The notes under the pieces are model-generated. The model saw only the letters and a list, made by a program, of their open reading frames with translations. It was not told where the DNA came from and did no database searches. Of a stretch of 64,000 bases of DNA, positions 24,859 through 35,215 are shown piece after piece (the stretch's first letter is position 1; every line of letters starts with the position of its first letter). The DNA lies in NCBI RefSeq assembly GCF_014199985.1, contig NZ_JACHOS010000003.1:272454-336453 (forward strand), in the 5' to 3' direction. The position numbers were made by a program, and so were the translations under genes. The stretch comes from Methylorubrum rhodesianum. GTDB lineage: Bacteria; Pseudomonadota; Alphaproteobacteria; Rhizobiales; Beijerinckiaceae.

Positions 24859-25995
24859 TCAGCGCGGTGCCAGCACCTGCGTCCGCTTCGCCTCCAAGAT
24901 CTGCCAGACGATCAGCGAGGGCAGGCCGAGGACCACGTCGGGGACGCGCTTGGCCAGTGACAGGGCGATGGCGGTGCCCGCATCGAGCCCGAACAAGGCG
25001 CCCACCACCACGAAGCCGCCCTCCTGCACGCCGAGCCCGCTCGGCACCGCGAAGGCCGCCGACTTGATCGCCTGCGACAGCGATTCCAGCACCAAGACCT
25101 CGGTCAGGCTGACCTCGACCCCGATACAGGCGAGCACGATCCAGATCTCCGCCGCGCCGAGCCCCCATGCCACGGCGTGCAGGGCGACCGACTGGGCGAT
25201 GCGCCCGCGCCGGCCCCGCACCCAGACCGCGTCGAGGGCCTCCTGCACCGAGAGGATGCTCGCCGCGCCCCCCTCCGGCTTCGCCCCCTCCGGGGCCGCC
25301 GATCGCAGGAAGCGGCGGCCGAGGCCGGCGAGGCGCCGCTCCAGTCCCCGCGCCGCGCCCAGGGTCTGCAGGGCGAAGAAGGCGGCGACCGCCGCCACCG
25401 CTACCGCTGCGGCCTGCGTCGTCCACCACGCGAGCGCGGCGGCGGCCTCGCCCGGCAGCCGCCAGAGCAGGGCGGCGCCGAGCCCGGTGAAGGCCACCTG
25501 CGTCGCGACCTGGATCAGCATGTCGGCGAGCAGCGAGGCCGCCGCGAGGCTGCCCGCGACGCCCCAGAAGGTCAGCAGGCGCCCGCCCACCACCTCGCCG
25601 CCGACCGAGGCGACCGGCAGCAGCACGTTCACGCCCTCGCGCACGAAGCGCAGGATCACGAAGGCGCCCGTCTCGACGGGCGGCTCGGCCGATTCTGCCG
25701 CCGTCCGGGTTCGGCCGGAGGGGGGGATGCCGGCCAGCACGCTCGCCCAGGCGAGGCCGCACAGCAGCACGATGACGGCCCGCACCCCCACGATGGCGGC
25801 CAGGCCCGCCACCCCGATCCGCCCGAACGCCGCCCCGATCGCCGCGAGGTCGTTGGTGGTGACGAGCCAGACGCCGAGCCCCAGTCCGACCAGGGTGCCG
25901 ATCAGCGGCAACCGGCGCAGCAGCCCGTGCAGGAGGCGCTGCGGCCGCGGCCGTTCGGCGGGGCGCAGGTCGCGGCGAGCAGGGGCCTCAGCCAT
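24859..25995 (-). CDS. Lysylphosphatidylglycerol synthase-like transmembrane (flippase-like) protein
   Basis: The 378-residue integral membrane protein has seven to nine hydrophobic segments and the conserved features of the UPF0104/LPG-synthase transmembrane family: FVREGVNVLLPVASVGGEVV in the middle and SGLGVQEGGFVVVGALFGL near the C-terminus. The family includes HpnL-like proteins tied to hopanoid biosynthesis or transport, and AglD-like flippases. No hopanoid genes lie in this window, so the substrate is open. The start overlaps the [2Fe-2S] protein gene by 8 bp. Confidence 0.85.
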   Translation of the reverse strand: MAEAPARRDLRPAERPRPQRLLHGLLRRLPLIGTLVGLGLGVWLVTTNDLAAIGAAFGRIGVAGLAAIVGVRAVIVLLCGLAWASVLAGIPPSGRTRTAAESAEPPVETGAFVILRFVREGVNVLLPVASVGGEVVGGRLLTFWGVAGSLAAASLLADMLIQVATQVAFTGLGAALLWRLPGEAAAALAWWTTQAAAVAVAAVAAFFALQTLGAARGLERRLAGLGRRFLRSAAPEGAKPEGGAASILSVQEALDAVWVRGRRGRIAQSVALHAVAWGLGAAEIWIVLACIGVEVSLTEVLVLESLSQAIKSAAFAVPSGLGVQEGGFVVVGALFGLDAGTAIALSLAKRVPDVVLGLPSLIVWQILEAKRTQVLAPR

Positions 25996-26368
25996 TGCCC
26001 GCTCCGTCGTCCGGGCTCGCCGCAGCCGGCGCCGTGCTGGCCGCCTGCGGGGACAGGGGCGCGAGGACGAGGGCCTCGGCGGCGAGGGTGTCGAGCGCCG
26101 GATCGACGAGGATGACGCGGCGGCGAGCTAGGGAATCCGGCGTGGCCAGCGTCAGCATCCGCTTGGGGCAGGGCCCGAGACAGCCCGTCTCCAGCAGACG
26201 GACCTTGCCGGCCGGCTTCGCGGACCCGGTGTCGCGCACAGCCTGCTTGAGCGCCCGCTTGACGGCACGGCCGATCCGCTTGCGGTCCACGCCCTGGCGC
26301 TTGGCACATTTGCGGCAGACCAGCACGAGATCCGAGAAGCCCGCCTTCGCCGTCCTGACCTTGACCAT
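25988..26368 (-). CDS. Thioredoxin-like [2Fe-2S] ferredoxin-type protein
   Basis: The 126-residue protein has four cysteines in a ferredoxin-like arrangement: LVCRKCAKRQG near residue 18 and ETGCLGPCPKRM near 60. This fits the small (2Fe-2S) thioredoxin-like domain family. The C-terminal third is an Ala/Pro-rich tail. It is probably a cytoplasmic electron carrier or cobalt/iron-metabolism accessory. The ATG at 26368 gives the family N-terminus; the longer upstream frame is Arg/Gly-rich and not convincing. Confidence 0.8.
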   Translation of the reverse strand: MVKVRTAKAGFSDLVLVCRKCAKRQGVDRKRIGRAVKRALKQAVRDTGSAKPAGKVRLLETGCLGPCPKRMLTLATPDSLARRRVILVDPALDTLAAEALVLAPLSPQAASTAPAAASPDDGAGNG

Positions 26369-26481
26369 GCCGGTTCCGGTCGCCCCGCCCCGCGCCGTCT
26401 CACCCTGGGTCTCGCGGGCCGCCCCGCCCGGATCCTGCCGCCGTCCCACATCCCCTCCCGTCGACCCGCTCGCTTCGGGCC

Positions 26482-26502
26482 CCGCCCCGATGTCGGGGGC
26501 GG
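26482..26502. other. GC hairpin in the 349-bp gap before the kpsE-like gene
   Basis: CCGCCCC (26482-26488) and GGGGCGG (26496-26502) form a 7-bp stem. The gap 26369-26717 also holds the divergent promoters of the [2Fe-2S] and polysaccharide-export genes, with an AT-richer patch (TTAAAAAGGGCCGAAAAG near 26551). I see no gene in it. Confidence 0.35.
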
Positions 26503-26717
26503 TATCGCAGTCCCCCCGCCCGGCGCGCAATCCCGGCGGATCGCCGCGCCTTAAAAAGGGCCGAAAAGAACGTGACCTGAACCCCGAGACTGGATGCCGC
26601 CCGAGCTTGCCGAAGAGCCTTGCCCGTGCATCTTGCCCGAGCCTATCGCGAGGGGACGGGCGCGAGGCATTTCGTGCAGGCGCGCTCCGGCCGCGGATCC
26701 GTGAGGACCCCCATTCG

Positions 26718-28064
26718 ATGAGTTCCGACGACGAGGTCAAGCAGGCGACCAGGGTCCGGCCGAGCCCGAGCGTCCAGTCGCTCATGGATCTCGCCCGGCG
26801 CTCCGTGCCGGATCTGCGGCGCAACGCCGAGACGATCGAGCCGGTCGCGCCCGGCAGGGGCCGCGCGCTCGGCGGGGCCCTGGTCGAGCGGGCGCGCCGC
26901 ACCCTCGAATGGACCCGGCTGCCCGGCCTTCGGCCGCGGGAGGCGCGCCCGCCCGAGCGGATGGTCAAGCGGCTGTTCCGCAGCTACGCCCTGTTCGCGC
27001 TGCTGCCGACCGCGGTGGTCGGGCTCTACGTCTTCGTGATCGCCTCCCCGCAATACATCGTCGAATCGCAGTTCGCCGTGCGCGGCAACGTCGAGCCGAT
27101 GGCCAGCGCCGATCTCGGCCTACACACCGACCTGATCTTGAAGCACAACAGCCAGGACAGCTTCATCCTGCGCGACTTCATCGGCAGCCGGCCGATGGTG
27201 GAAGCGGTCGATGCCAAGCTCGGCCTCGCGAAGATGTTCTCGGAAGGCGGGATCGATTTCTGGGCCCGCTACGACGACAGTCAGCCGGTCGAGAAGCTGG
27301 TGCGCTACTGGCGCCGGCACGTAATTCCGCAGATCGATGCGATCTCCGGCGTGATCCACCTGAAGGTGCGCGCCTTCAAGCCCGAGGATGCGGTCGCCAT
27401 CTCGCAGGAGGTGATCGCCCGCTCCGAGACCCTGGTCAACGGCATCTCGCGCCGGGCCCAGGACGACATGATCACGAACGCGAAGAAGGAGGTGGAGCAG
27501 ACCGCCGAGCGGCTCAAGCAGGCGCGGGTCGCTCTGCAGGAGTTCCGCAACCGATGGGGCATCATCGACCCGGTCAAGTCGGCCGAGGCCGCCGTCACCA
27601 CGATCGAGCTCCTGCGCAAGGACAAGATCAAGGCGGAGAACGACCTGCGCGTCCTGCGCGACTCCAAGCTCGACGAGAAGAGCCGCAGCATCCAGGTGCT
27701 CGTGGCCACCGTCGGCGCGCTGGACGGACAGATCAAGGACCTGCAGAGCCGCCTCACCACCGACGGCATCGTCTCGAATTCCGAGCACAACCTGACCCAG
27801 GCGCTGCTCGAATACGAGAGCCTGATGGTCGAGCAGACGGTGGCGGAGAAGCTCAACGCCTCGATGCAACTGATCCTCGACCGCGCCCGGATCGCGGCGG
27901 CCAAGCAGCAGATCTATCTGGCGACCTTCGTGCCGCCCCTGCTGCCGACCTACTCGGAGTACCCGGCCCCGTTCTACGCCCTGTTCGCGGCCCTGTTCTG
28001 CTTCACCGTCCTGTGGAGTTCGGTCTCGCTCGTGGCCGCGGCGGTCAACGACAACCGGCTGTGA
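26718..28064 (+). CDS. Capsule polysaccharide export inner-membrane protein (KpsE/Wzz-like)
   Basis: The 448-residue protein has a long cytoplasmic N-terminus of about 90 residues and a transmembrane helix at about 92-113 (YALFALLPTAVVGLYVFVIA). A large periplasmic part follows, with a coiled coil around residues 245-330, and then a second helix at about 425-445. This two-helix Wzz/KpsE topology serves polysaccharide co-polymerase or export proteins that control chain length or bridge the periplasm. The ATG at 26718 starts the conserved part. KpsM/KpsT partners are not in this window, so it may work with a system elsewhere. Confidence 0.85.
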   Translation: MSSDDEVKQATRVRPSPSVQSLMDLARRSVPDLRRNAETIEPVAPGRGRALGGALVERARRTLEWTRLPGLRPREARPPERMVKRLFRSYALFALLPTAVVGLYVFVIASPQYIVESQFAVRGNVEPMASADLGLHTDLILKHNSQDSFILRDFIGSRPMVEAVDAKLGLAKMFSEGGIDFWARYDDSQPVEKLVRYWRRHVIPQIDAISGVIHLKVRAFKPEDAVAISQEVIARSETLVNGISRRAQDDMITNAKKEVEQTAERLKQARVALQEFRNRWGIIDPVKSAEAAVTTIELLRKDKIKAENDLRVLRDSKLDEKSRSIQVLVATVGALDGQIKDLQSRLTTDGIVSNSEHNLTQALLEYESLMVEQTVAEKLNASMQLILDRARIAAAKQQIYLATFVPPLLPTYSEYPAPFYALFAALFCFTVLWSSVSLVAAAVNDNRL

Positions 28065-28132
28065 GCGGCGGCAGGCGAGGGGCTTCCCATCGACGGACTT
28101 GCCACCGACTGTCTTCCCGCAGACCGGCGATC

Positions 28133-28186
28133 ATCGAACGACGTCCTCTCAACGAACGACTCCCTTTCAACGAACGACTTGCATGG
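28133..28186 (+). repeat. 18-bp tandem repeat, three copies, ending in a start codon
   Basis: Three 18-bp units start at 28133, 28151 and 28169, each containing CGAACGAC; the last reads AACGAACGACTTGCATGG and contains the ATG at 28183. If translated from an earlier start it would encode a QRTT-type hexapeptide repeat. It replaces a normal ribosome binding site for the next gene. Confidence 0.55.
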
Positions 28187-28467
28187 CGGATTTCACCGAC
28201 CTCATCGCCCGCGCCGTCAGCCCGTCCATGAGCCGGGAGGAGCGCGAGCAGGTCTACACCGTGGTCCGCCAGGCGGTGCAGCGGCTCCAGGATCGCGAGA
28301 ACCTGGCCGGGGACGATCCCCGCATCCTGCTCCAGCGCCACCTGATCGAGGAGACGATCCGCGACGTCGAGTTCGACATCGTCCGCTTCCTCACCCTGCG
28401 CCGGATCGAGCAGGCGCGGGCGGCGCAGAACGCCGAGTACGAGGCGCAGTTCGCCAAGAAGCGGTGA
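28183..28467 (+). CDS. Small conserved-looking hypothetical protein
   Basis: The 94-residue protein is highly charged and mostly helical (SREEREQVYTVVRQAVQRLQ, then RHLIEETIRDVEFDIVRFLT and RRIEQARAAQNAEYEAQFAKKR). I recognise no family. It follows the KpsE-like gene by 118 bp on the same strand and may be co-transcribed. No Shine-Dalgarno is visible because an 18-bp repeat fills the upstream region; an in-frame start at 28099 is the alternative. Confidence 0.6.
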   Translation: MADFTDLIARAVSPSMSREEREQVYTVVRQAVQRLQDRENLAGDDPRILLQRHLIEETIRDVEFDIVRFLTLRRIEQARAAQNAEYEAQFAKKR

Positions 28468-28744
28468 GGCGTCGGCGGGTGTCGAGTCTTCGGTGCCGAG
28501 TCCCCAGCGCCAAAGTCCTCCTCGCCGGCGCGTCGGACACGGCGCGGCGACAGGGTTGTGCTGTCCCCTCGCGCCGGTGCTCTCGTGCCGCCCTTGGGCG
28601 CCGGAACCCCGATATTCGTTGTCCGAGCGCGTCCCCGGCGCTCTGGGCGACGGCAAAATTAAAAAATGTTACGATCCGGAAGTTGTCTTCATGTGATGGA
28701 AACGTCTCGCGCGTGGAATCCCGGGGTCCCGCGAGCGAGCGACG

Positions 28745-29722
28745 ATGCATCTCCTGCGCACCTCTCCGATCAGGATGGTGGAGGCTACCGGCCTCTCGAT
28801 ACCGACCTGTGCACTGATGTGCCTATCGGTTTCCGCGGCCCTGTGTGTTCAGAGCCTGACGGGGGTCTGGATTCGTATATCTCATATTCAGTGGCTCGCG
28901 CCCGCATCGATGCTGGCCGGCGCTCTGTATTTCGGCCTCGGTCCGCAGGCACGGCCCCGCTTCAATGCGGCCATCGCGCTTTCCGCCGTGATGATCATCC
29001 AGCTTCCCGCCACCTGCGCTCTTGCTTACGGCGTGCAATCCTTCGGCCTGCCGCTGCGTGACGATGTGTTCATCGGCATCGACCGCGCTTTTGGTTTTGA
29101 TTGGCTGATCCTCCAGTCTTTCATGGTCGAGATGAAAGTCGCGATGGAGATCTTGAGTCGGGCTTACGAGACCTTCTTCCTGCAACTGAGTGCGGCGCCC
29201 GTCATTCCCGCGGCCCTCGGTGAGGTGCGCCGGGCCGATCGATTCGTATCGTCCTTCATCCTCTGCGTGTTGATGACGGTGGCCGTCAGCGCCCTGCTGC
29301 CGGCCGAGGGCGCCGCAGGGCTCGTCGGGCCCGACAAGGCGCATCTGCTGTTCCAGGGCGCGACACCGCTGGCGGAGCTGCACGCTCTGCGTGACGGTAC
29401 GCTGCGGACCGTCGCCCTGGAGGCGGTCGGGCCCGTGATCTCCTTTCCGTCGCTCCACTGCGCGGTCGCCTATCTCGTCACGGCCGCGTTCTGGCCGCTC
29501 AAGCGGCTGCGTTGGGCCGCCCTCGTCCTGAACGCCGTGATGACGGTCTCGGCGGTGACGCACGGCGCCCACTACGCCTGCGACTGCGCCGCCGGCCTGC
29601 TCACCGCCGCCGTCTCGTTCCATCTTGCCGGGCGGCTGAGGCCGTGGAGCGAGCGGATCCTCGCCGGCCAGCGCGGTACGGCGGTGCTGCCCACCCCCGC
29701 TCCGGCGGCACTCCTGTCATAG
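28745..29722 (+). CDS. PAP2-superfamily membrane phosphatase/transferase
   Basis: The 325-residue protein has about six transmembrane segments and the PAP2-type catalytic motifs ISFPSLHCAVAYLV (near residue 240) and THGAHYACDCAAG (near 275), with the catalytic histidines. This arrangement resembles the inositolphosphorylceramide-synthase-like PAP2 subgroup. Its likely role is dephosphorylation or phosphotransfer of a lipid head group at the outer face of the inner membrane. The start at 28745 or the ATG 30 bp downstream are both possible. The 277-bp gap before it is AT-richer just upstream (AAAATTAAAAAATG near 28655). Confidence 0.85.
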   Translation: MHLLRTSPIRMVEATGLSIPTCALMCLSVSAALCVQSLTGVWIRISHIQWLAPASMLAGALYFGLGPQARPRFNAAIALSAVMIIQLPATCALAYGVQSFGLPLRDDVFIGIDRAFGFDWLILQSFMVEMKVAMEILSRAYETFFLQLSAAPVIPAALGEVRRADRFVSSFILCVLMTVAVSALLPAEGAAGLVGPDKAHLLFQGATPLAELHALRDGTLRTVALEAVGPVISFPSLHCAVAYLVTAAFWPLKRLRWAALVLNAVMTVSAVTHGAHYACDCAAGLLTAAVSFHLAGRLRPWSERILAGQRGTAVLPTPAPAALLS

Positions 29723-29757
29723 GGCCGGTTCGGCCGGCCGGATCGATCCGATCGGCT

Positions 29758-31128
<1,371 letters not shown>

Positions 31129-31237
31129 GGCGTGGTGTCTCCGAAATTCTTCCGCTTCAGGTGGTCCGCCCCGGCCCGCGATGATCGCTCATCGCAGGCC
31201 GCCCCCGCGACAGCGGGGCGGCGGCCGTCCGCCGGAC

Positions 31238-31269
31238 GTGCCGTTCCCGGCCGCGGCCGGGAACGGCAC
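31238..31269. repeat. Perfect 32-bp palindrome between fliN and flbD
   Basis: GTGCCGTTCCCGGCCG (31238-31253) is followed directly by its exact reverse complement (31254-31269). It lies 9 bp after the fliN stop. A smaller dyad, CCGCCCC/GGGGCGG (31199-31221), follows on the flbD side. In the operon transcript this would be a very stable stem, likely an attenuator or RNA-processing barrier that separates flbD output from the structural genes. Confidence 0.6.
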
Positions 31270-31278
31270 ACCAAAGGA

Positions 31279-31626
31279 TCAGTGATCGTTCTTGATGATC
31301 TCGGTCATGGTCACGCCGAGGCGTTCATCGACCAGCACGACCTCGCCGCGGGCGACGAGGCGGTTGTTGACGAAGACGTCGATGGCCTCGCCGACCTTGC
31401 GGTCGAGCTCGAGCACGGCGCCGGGGCCGAGCCGCAGCAGGTCGCCGATCGGCATGCGCGACGAGCCGAGCACCGCCGAGACCACCACGGGCACGTCGAA
31501 GACCTGTTCGAGGTCCGCCGCGCTCTTCGGGCTCGTCGGCGCGTCGCGGACGGAGGCCGCGCCGCCCTCGTCGTAGGGCAGGTCGCCCTCGTTGAGCTGG
31601 GGCAGGCTGAAATCGTCGCTCGACAT
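31279..31626 (-). CDS. fliN: Flagellar motor switch protein FliN
   Basis: The 115-residue protein has a short acidic N-terminal extension and the SpoA/FliN domain (VFDVPVVVSAVLGSSRMPIG, LLRLGPGAVLELDRKVGE, VFVNNRLVARGEVVLVDERL, GVTMTEII). It forms the lower C-ring of the flagellar switch with FliG and FliM. The ATG is at 31626, 5 bp after the fliH stop. It is the fourth gene of the fliF operon. Confidence 0.93.
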   Translation of the reverse strand: MSSDDFSLPQLNEGDLPYDEGGAASVRDAPTSPKSAADLEQVFDVPVVVSAVLGSSRMPIGDLLRLGPGAVLELDRKVGEAIDVFVNNRLVARGEVVLVDERLGVTMTEIIKNDH

Positions 31627-31631
31627 CGGGC

Positions 31632-32258
31632 TCAGGCCTCTGGACTTGCGAAATTGGGGGAGAGGGCGGACTCAACGGCCGCCTCGATGCGGGCGCGCTC
31701 GCGCACGACGCCGCCATCGGCCCATTCGAGCCGGGCATCGCCCGGCGCCATGTCGGGTTCGCCCAGCACCACGAGGCGGCCCTCGAAGCCGTGCTCGCGC
31801 GACAGGCGCCGCATCAGCGTCTCCGCCTCGTCGACCAGGGTCTCGTTCACCCGCAATACGAGGTGAGGCACGCCGCGCAGGTGCCGCAGCGCCGAGCGGG
31901 CCGCCTCCTCCACCGCCGCCAGCGGGCGCGCGTCGAGGGCCTCGCCCGCGATCCGGCGGGCCAGCGCCTGCGCGAAGGCCAGCGCCTGCGCCTCGCGCTC
32001 GCCGTCGCGGAGGTCGGACTGGTTGAGGAGGCCGGCGGCGGCGAGCCCGACCCGGGTCAGGGCGTCGGCGAGCCGGGCCTGTTCCTGGAGCGCGGCCTCC
32101 GAGCGGCCGTCCTGGAGGCCGCGGGCATAGGCGGCCGCCTCCCCCGCCGCGCGCTCGGCCTCGGCCCGGGCCGAGGCCTCCGCGTCGGCGGGGGAGGGGC
32201 CGCGCGGGCGGCCGAAATCGGTGTCGAACAGGAAGGGGCGGGAGGCGCGCGCGCTCAA
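31632..32258 (-). CDS. fliH: FliH-like flagellar export protein (FlbE type)
   Basis: The 208-residue protein is Ala/Glu/Arg-rich with a long helical N-terminal half and a C-terminal FliH/HrpE-like domain (ALARRIAGEALDARPLAAVE, RGVPHLVLRVNETLVDEAET, GDARLEWADGGVVRERARIE). Its place between fliG and fliN matches Caulobacter flbE. FliH regulates the export ATPase FliI and docks it to the C-ring. The TTG at 32258 overlaps the fliG stop by 4 bp. Confidence 0.82.
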   Translation of the reverse strand: MSARASRPFLFDTDFGRPRGPSPADAEASARAEAERAAGEAAAYARGLQDGRSEAALQEQARLADALTRVGLAAAGLLNQSDLRDGEREAQALAFAQALARRIAGEALDARPLAAVEEAARSALRHLRGVPHLVLRVNETLVDEAETLMRRLSREHGFEGRLVVLGEPDMAPGDARLEWADGGVVRERARIEAAVESALSPNFASPEA

Positions 32259-33310
32259 TAGACCAACTCCTCCTCGCCGCCGTTCTTGGCGATCATGATC
32301 TCGCCCTTCTCGGCCAGATCCTTGGCGAGTTCCGTCATCTTGGCCTGCGCCTCATCGACCTCCTTGAGGCGGATCGGCCCCATCGAGCCCATCTCGTCGT
32401 TGAGGTTCTTGGCGGCGCGGGTCGACATCTGGCTCATGAAGAAGGCCCGCACCCGCTCGTCCGCGCCCTTCAGCGCGCGGCACAGGGTGTCGTTGTCGAC
32501 CTTGCGCATCAGGGTCTGGACGGAGCCCGGATCGAGCTTCAGCAGATCCTCGAAGGTGAACATGAGCTGGCGGATCTTCTTGGCCGAGCCGCGGTTGGCC
32601 TGGTCGATCGCTGCGAGGAAGCGGGTCTCGGTCTGCCGGTCGAAGGCGTTGAACACCTCGGCCATGAGCTCGTGCGCGTCGCGCCGCGTGGTCTGGGCGA
32701 TGGTCGAGACGAATTCGGTGCGCAGCGTCTCCTCGATGTGGCGCAGGGCCTCCTTCTGCACCGTCTCCATGCGCAGCATCCGGTTGAGCACGTCGATGGC
32801 GAACTCCTCCGGCAGGATCGTGAGCACCTTGGCGGCGTAGTCGGCCCGCACCTTCGACAGCACGACGGCGACCGTCTGCGGGTACTCGTTGCGCAGGAAG
32901 TTCGCGAGGATCTCGGGATCGATCTGGGTCAGGCTCGCCCAGACGCGCTTGCCCGACGCGCCCTTGATCTCCGCCATGATCGAGGAGACCTGCTCAGGGG
33001 GGAAGATCTTGAGCAGGAGCGACTCGGTGCGCTCGAAGTTCGAGGTGATGCCGCCGCCCGAGGACAGCCGCGAGACGAAATCGACGATCAGTCGCTCGAC
33101 CGTGGCGGCCTCCAGCGAGCCGAGCTGCACCATGGCGTGGCTGACGAGCTTGATCTCGTCCTCGTCGAGGCGCTGCCAGATCGGCGCGCCCTCCTCCTCG
33201 CCGAGCAGCAGCAGCAGGGCGGCGGCGCGCTGCGGGCCCGGCATCTCGGCGAACGCCTTCGAGGCGTCGACGCTCTCCATGGCGGCGGTGAAGTTTACGC
33301 CCGCGGACAC
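32255..33310 (-). CDS. fliG: Flagellar motor switch protein FliG
   Basis: The 351-residue protein shows the three FliG domains. The N-terminal part binds FliF (LLLLGEEEGAPIWQRLDEDE). The middle carries the EHPQ-like region with FLRNEYPQTVAVVLSKVRAD. The C-terminal torque-generating part has IRQLMFTFEDLLKLDPGSVQ and charged residues such as DERVRAFFMSQMS. The GTG at 33310 is the start. It is the second gene of the fliF operon. Confidence 0.95.
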   Translation of the reverse strand: MSAGVNFTAAMESVDASKAFAEMPGPQRAAALLLLLGEEEGAPIWQRLDEDEIKLVSHAMVQLGSLEAATVERLIVDFVSRLSSGGGITSNFERTESLLLKIFPPEQVSSIMAEIKGASGKRVWASLTQIDPEILANFLRNEYPQTVAVVLSKVRADYAAKVLTILPEEFAIDVLNRMLRMETVQKEALRHIEETLRTEFVSTIAQTTRRDAHELMAEVFNAFDRQTETRFLAAIDQANRGSAKKIRQLMFTFEDLLKLDPGSVQTLMRKVDNDTLCRALKGADERVRAFFMSQMSTRAAKNLNDEMGSMGPIRLKEVDEAQAKMTELAKDLAEKGEIMIAKNGGEEELVY

Positions 33311-33353
33311 GAACCCTCTCCTCTCTCCCGGCTATGGGGGGTCTCGGCACTCA

Positions 33354-34976
33354 TCAGGAATCGTGGATCCAGTTGCGCAGCACCTCGACCGTCTCGGTCG
33401 GGCTCGCCCGCACCATGTCGACCACGCGCTCCACGGTCTCGGCCTGGATCTGGCCGTTGATCTTCGCCGATTCGAGGAACCGGTTGGTGCTGTTCTCGCG
33501 CACCGCGATCTCGGCCGGTCCCTCGCCGGCCGCCCCGGCCAGCGCCAGCGCTCCCGCCGGGCCGGCCAGCGCCGCCACCGGCGCGTCCGATTCGAGCACG
33601 CGGCGCAGGAGCGGGCGCACCACCGCCATCAGCACGACCAGGGTGAGCAGGCTCAGAACCGCGAGCTCGACGAGGCGCATCACCTCCTCCTTGGTCGGGC
33701 TCAGGAACGACTGGATCAGGCCGGGCTCGGCGAGTTCGGGGGCGGCGGGCGTCTCGGCGAAGCGCAGGTTGACCACCTCGACCTGGTCGCCGCGGGCCTT
33801 GTCGTAGCCGACCGCCGTGCGCACCAGGGCGGTGATGCGCGCGATCTCGGCGTCCGAGCGCGGCTGGTAGGCGGGTTTGCCGTCGGCGCCGGGGGCGTAG
33901 ACGCCGTCGACCAGCACCGCCACCGAGAGGCGCTTGAGGCGCCCGCCCTCCTGGGTCTCGACCTTGGTGACGCGGGAGATCTCGTAGTTCGTGACCTCCT
34001 CGTTCTTCTGCGAGGAATCCTTCTGCTGCGGCGGCGCCTGGTTCTGGTTGGCTCCCGGCAGCTCGTTGCCGACGGTGACCTGCCCCTCCGCCCCGCCGGT
34101 GAGCGCGTTCTCGGAGCGGGTCTGGGTGGAGCGCACGACCCGGCTCTCGGGATCGAAGCTCTCCGAGCGGCTCTCGACCCGGTTGAGATCGAGTTCGGCG
34201 GTGACCTGCACCCGGGCGCGGCCCTGGCCGACGATGCCGGCTACGATCTCCTCGATCTGCGAGCGCATCCGCCGCTCGATGCCGGCCTGCCGCTCCTCCA
34301 GGGCGCCCGCCCCCTCGGCCTCCGCGCCGCGGGCGCCGTCGGCCAGCAGCCGGCCGCGCTCGTCGACGATCGAGACCCGCTCGGGCTTCAGGCCCTCGAC
34401 GGCGGAGGCGGCCAGATGCCGGATCGCCCGCACCTGGCTCGCGTCGAGATCGCCCATCAGCTTGACGACGATGGCGGCCGAGGGGGCCTCGCGGTCGCGC
34501 TCGAACAGGCGGCGCTCCGGGATGACGAGATGGACGCGCGCCGCCTGGACCCGGCCGATGGCGCGGATCGAGCGGGCGAGTTCCCCCTCCATCGCCCGCA
34601 GGTGATTGACGTTCTGGACGAAGCTCGTCGAGGAGAAGGCGTCGCCCTTGTCGAAGATTTCGTAGCCGATGCCGCCCTGGGCGGGCAGGCCCTTGCCGGC
34701 GAAGTCCATGCGCAGCTTGGCGAGGTCGGCGCGGGGGGCGAGCACGGTCTGGCCCAGGTCGCCCCTGGTCTCGTAGGTGATGCCGCGGGCGTCGAGCTCG
34801 CGGATCACGGCCGAGGAATCCTGCATCGACAGGTCGGAGAACAGCACGCCCATGTCGGGCCGCGAAACCCGCAGGATCACGAAGGCGAAGAAGCCGACCA
34901 GCGTCAGCGTCACGGCCGCCATCGCGGCGATGCGCGCGGGCCCGAGCTTCGTCACCAGATCGAGGATGGGTTTCAC
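33354..34976 (-). CDS. fliF: Flagellar MS-ring protein FliF
   Basis: The 540-residue protein has an N-terminal transmembrane helix (about 20-40), YscJ-like ring-building motifs (GIGYEIFDKGDAFSSTSFVQ, ALEGELARSI-type segment, ARVHLVIPERRLF), an FliF C-terminal domain, a second transmembrane helix near 440-460 and a short FliG-binding tail (VVDMVRASPTETVEVLRNWI). The GTG at 34976 starts the gene. It is the first gene of the operon; a CtrA-like box lies about 80-90 bp upstream. Confidence 0.95.
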   Translation of the reverse strand: MKPILDLVTKLGPARIAAMAAVTLTLVGFFAFVILRVSRPDMGVLFSDLSMQDSSAVIRELDARGITYETRGDLGQTVLAPRADLAKLRMDFAGKGLPAQGGIGYEIFDKGDAFSSTSFVQNVNHLRAMEGELARSIRAIGRVQAARVHLVIPERRLFERDREAPSAAIVVKLMGDLDASQVRAIRHLAASAVEGLKPERVSIVDERGRLLADGARGAEAEGAGALEERQAGIERRMRSQIEEIVAGIVGQGRARVQVTAELDLNRVESRSESFDPESRVVRSTQTRSENALTGGAEGQVTVGNELPGANQNQAPPQQKDSSQKNEEVTNYEISRVTKVETQEGGRLKRLSVAVLVDGVYAPGADGKPAYQPRSDAEIARITALVRTAVGYDKARGDQVEVVNLRFAETPAAPELAEPGLIQSFLSPTKEEVMRLVELAVLSLLTLVVLMAVVRPLLRRVLESDAPVAALAGPAGALALAGAAGEGPAEIAVRENSTNRFLESAKINGQIQAETVERVVDMVRASPTETVEVLRNWIHDS

Positions 34977-35053
34977 GGGCCGGCACGCCTGAGGACAGCG
35001 GATGCGGCCGCCAGGGATGCGCGACCGCCCGGCAAGAATTGCCCGGTGCGTGG

Positions 35054-35068
35054 TTAGCGAGGCGTTAA
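35054..35068. promoter_or_regulatory. CtrA-like binding box upstream of fliF
   Basis: TTAG-N7-TTAA (35054-35068, followed by C) differs from the CtrA consensus TTAA-N7-TTAA by one base. Its second half is inside the palindrome GGCGTTAACGCC. It lies 78-92 bp before the fliF start, where CtrA acts on early flagellar operons in Caulobacter. The rest of 34977-35215 has no gene. Confidence 0.5.
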
Positions 35069-35215
35069 CGCCGGGGCGTGCCGTTCACGACATCGCCGCC
35101 ATCGGGGCCGCCGAACGGTTCCGGAAACGACGAGAGCCGCCCCGGTCTCCCGCGGGCGGCTCCTCATCCGTTGCGCGAACAGGCATGCGCAACGTACGGA
35201 TCGACGAAGAAAAAA

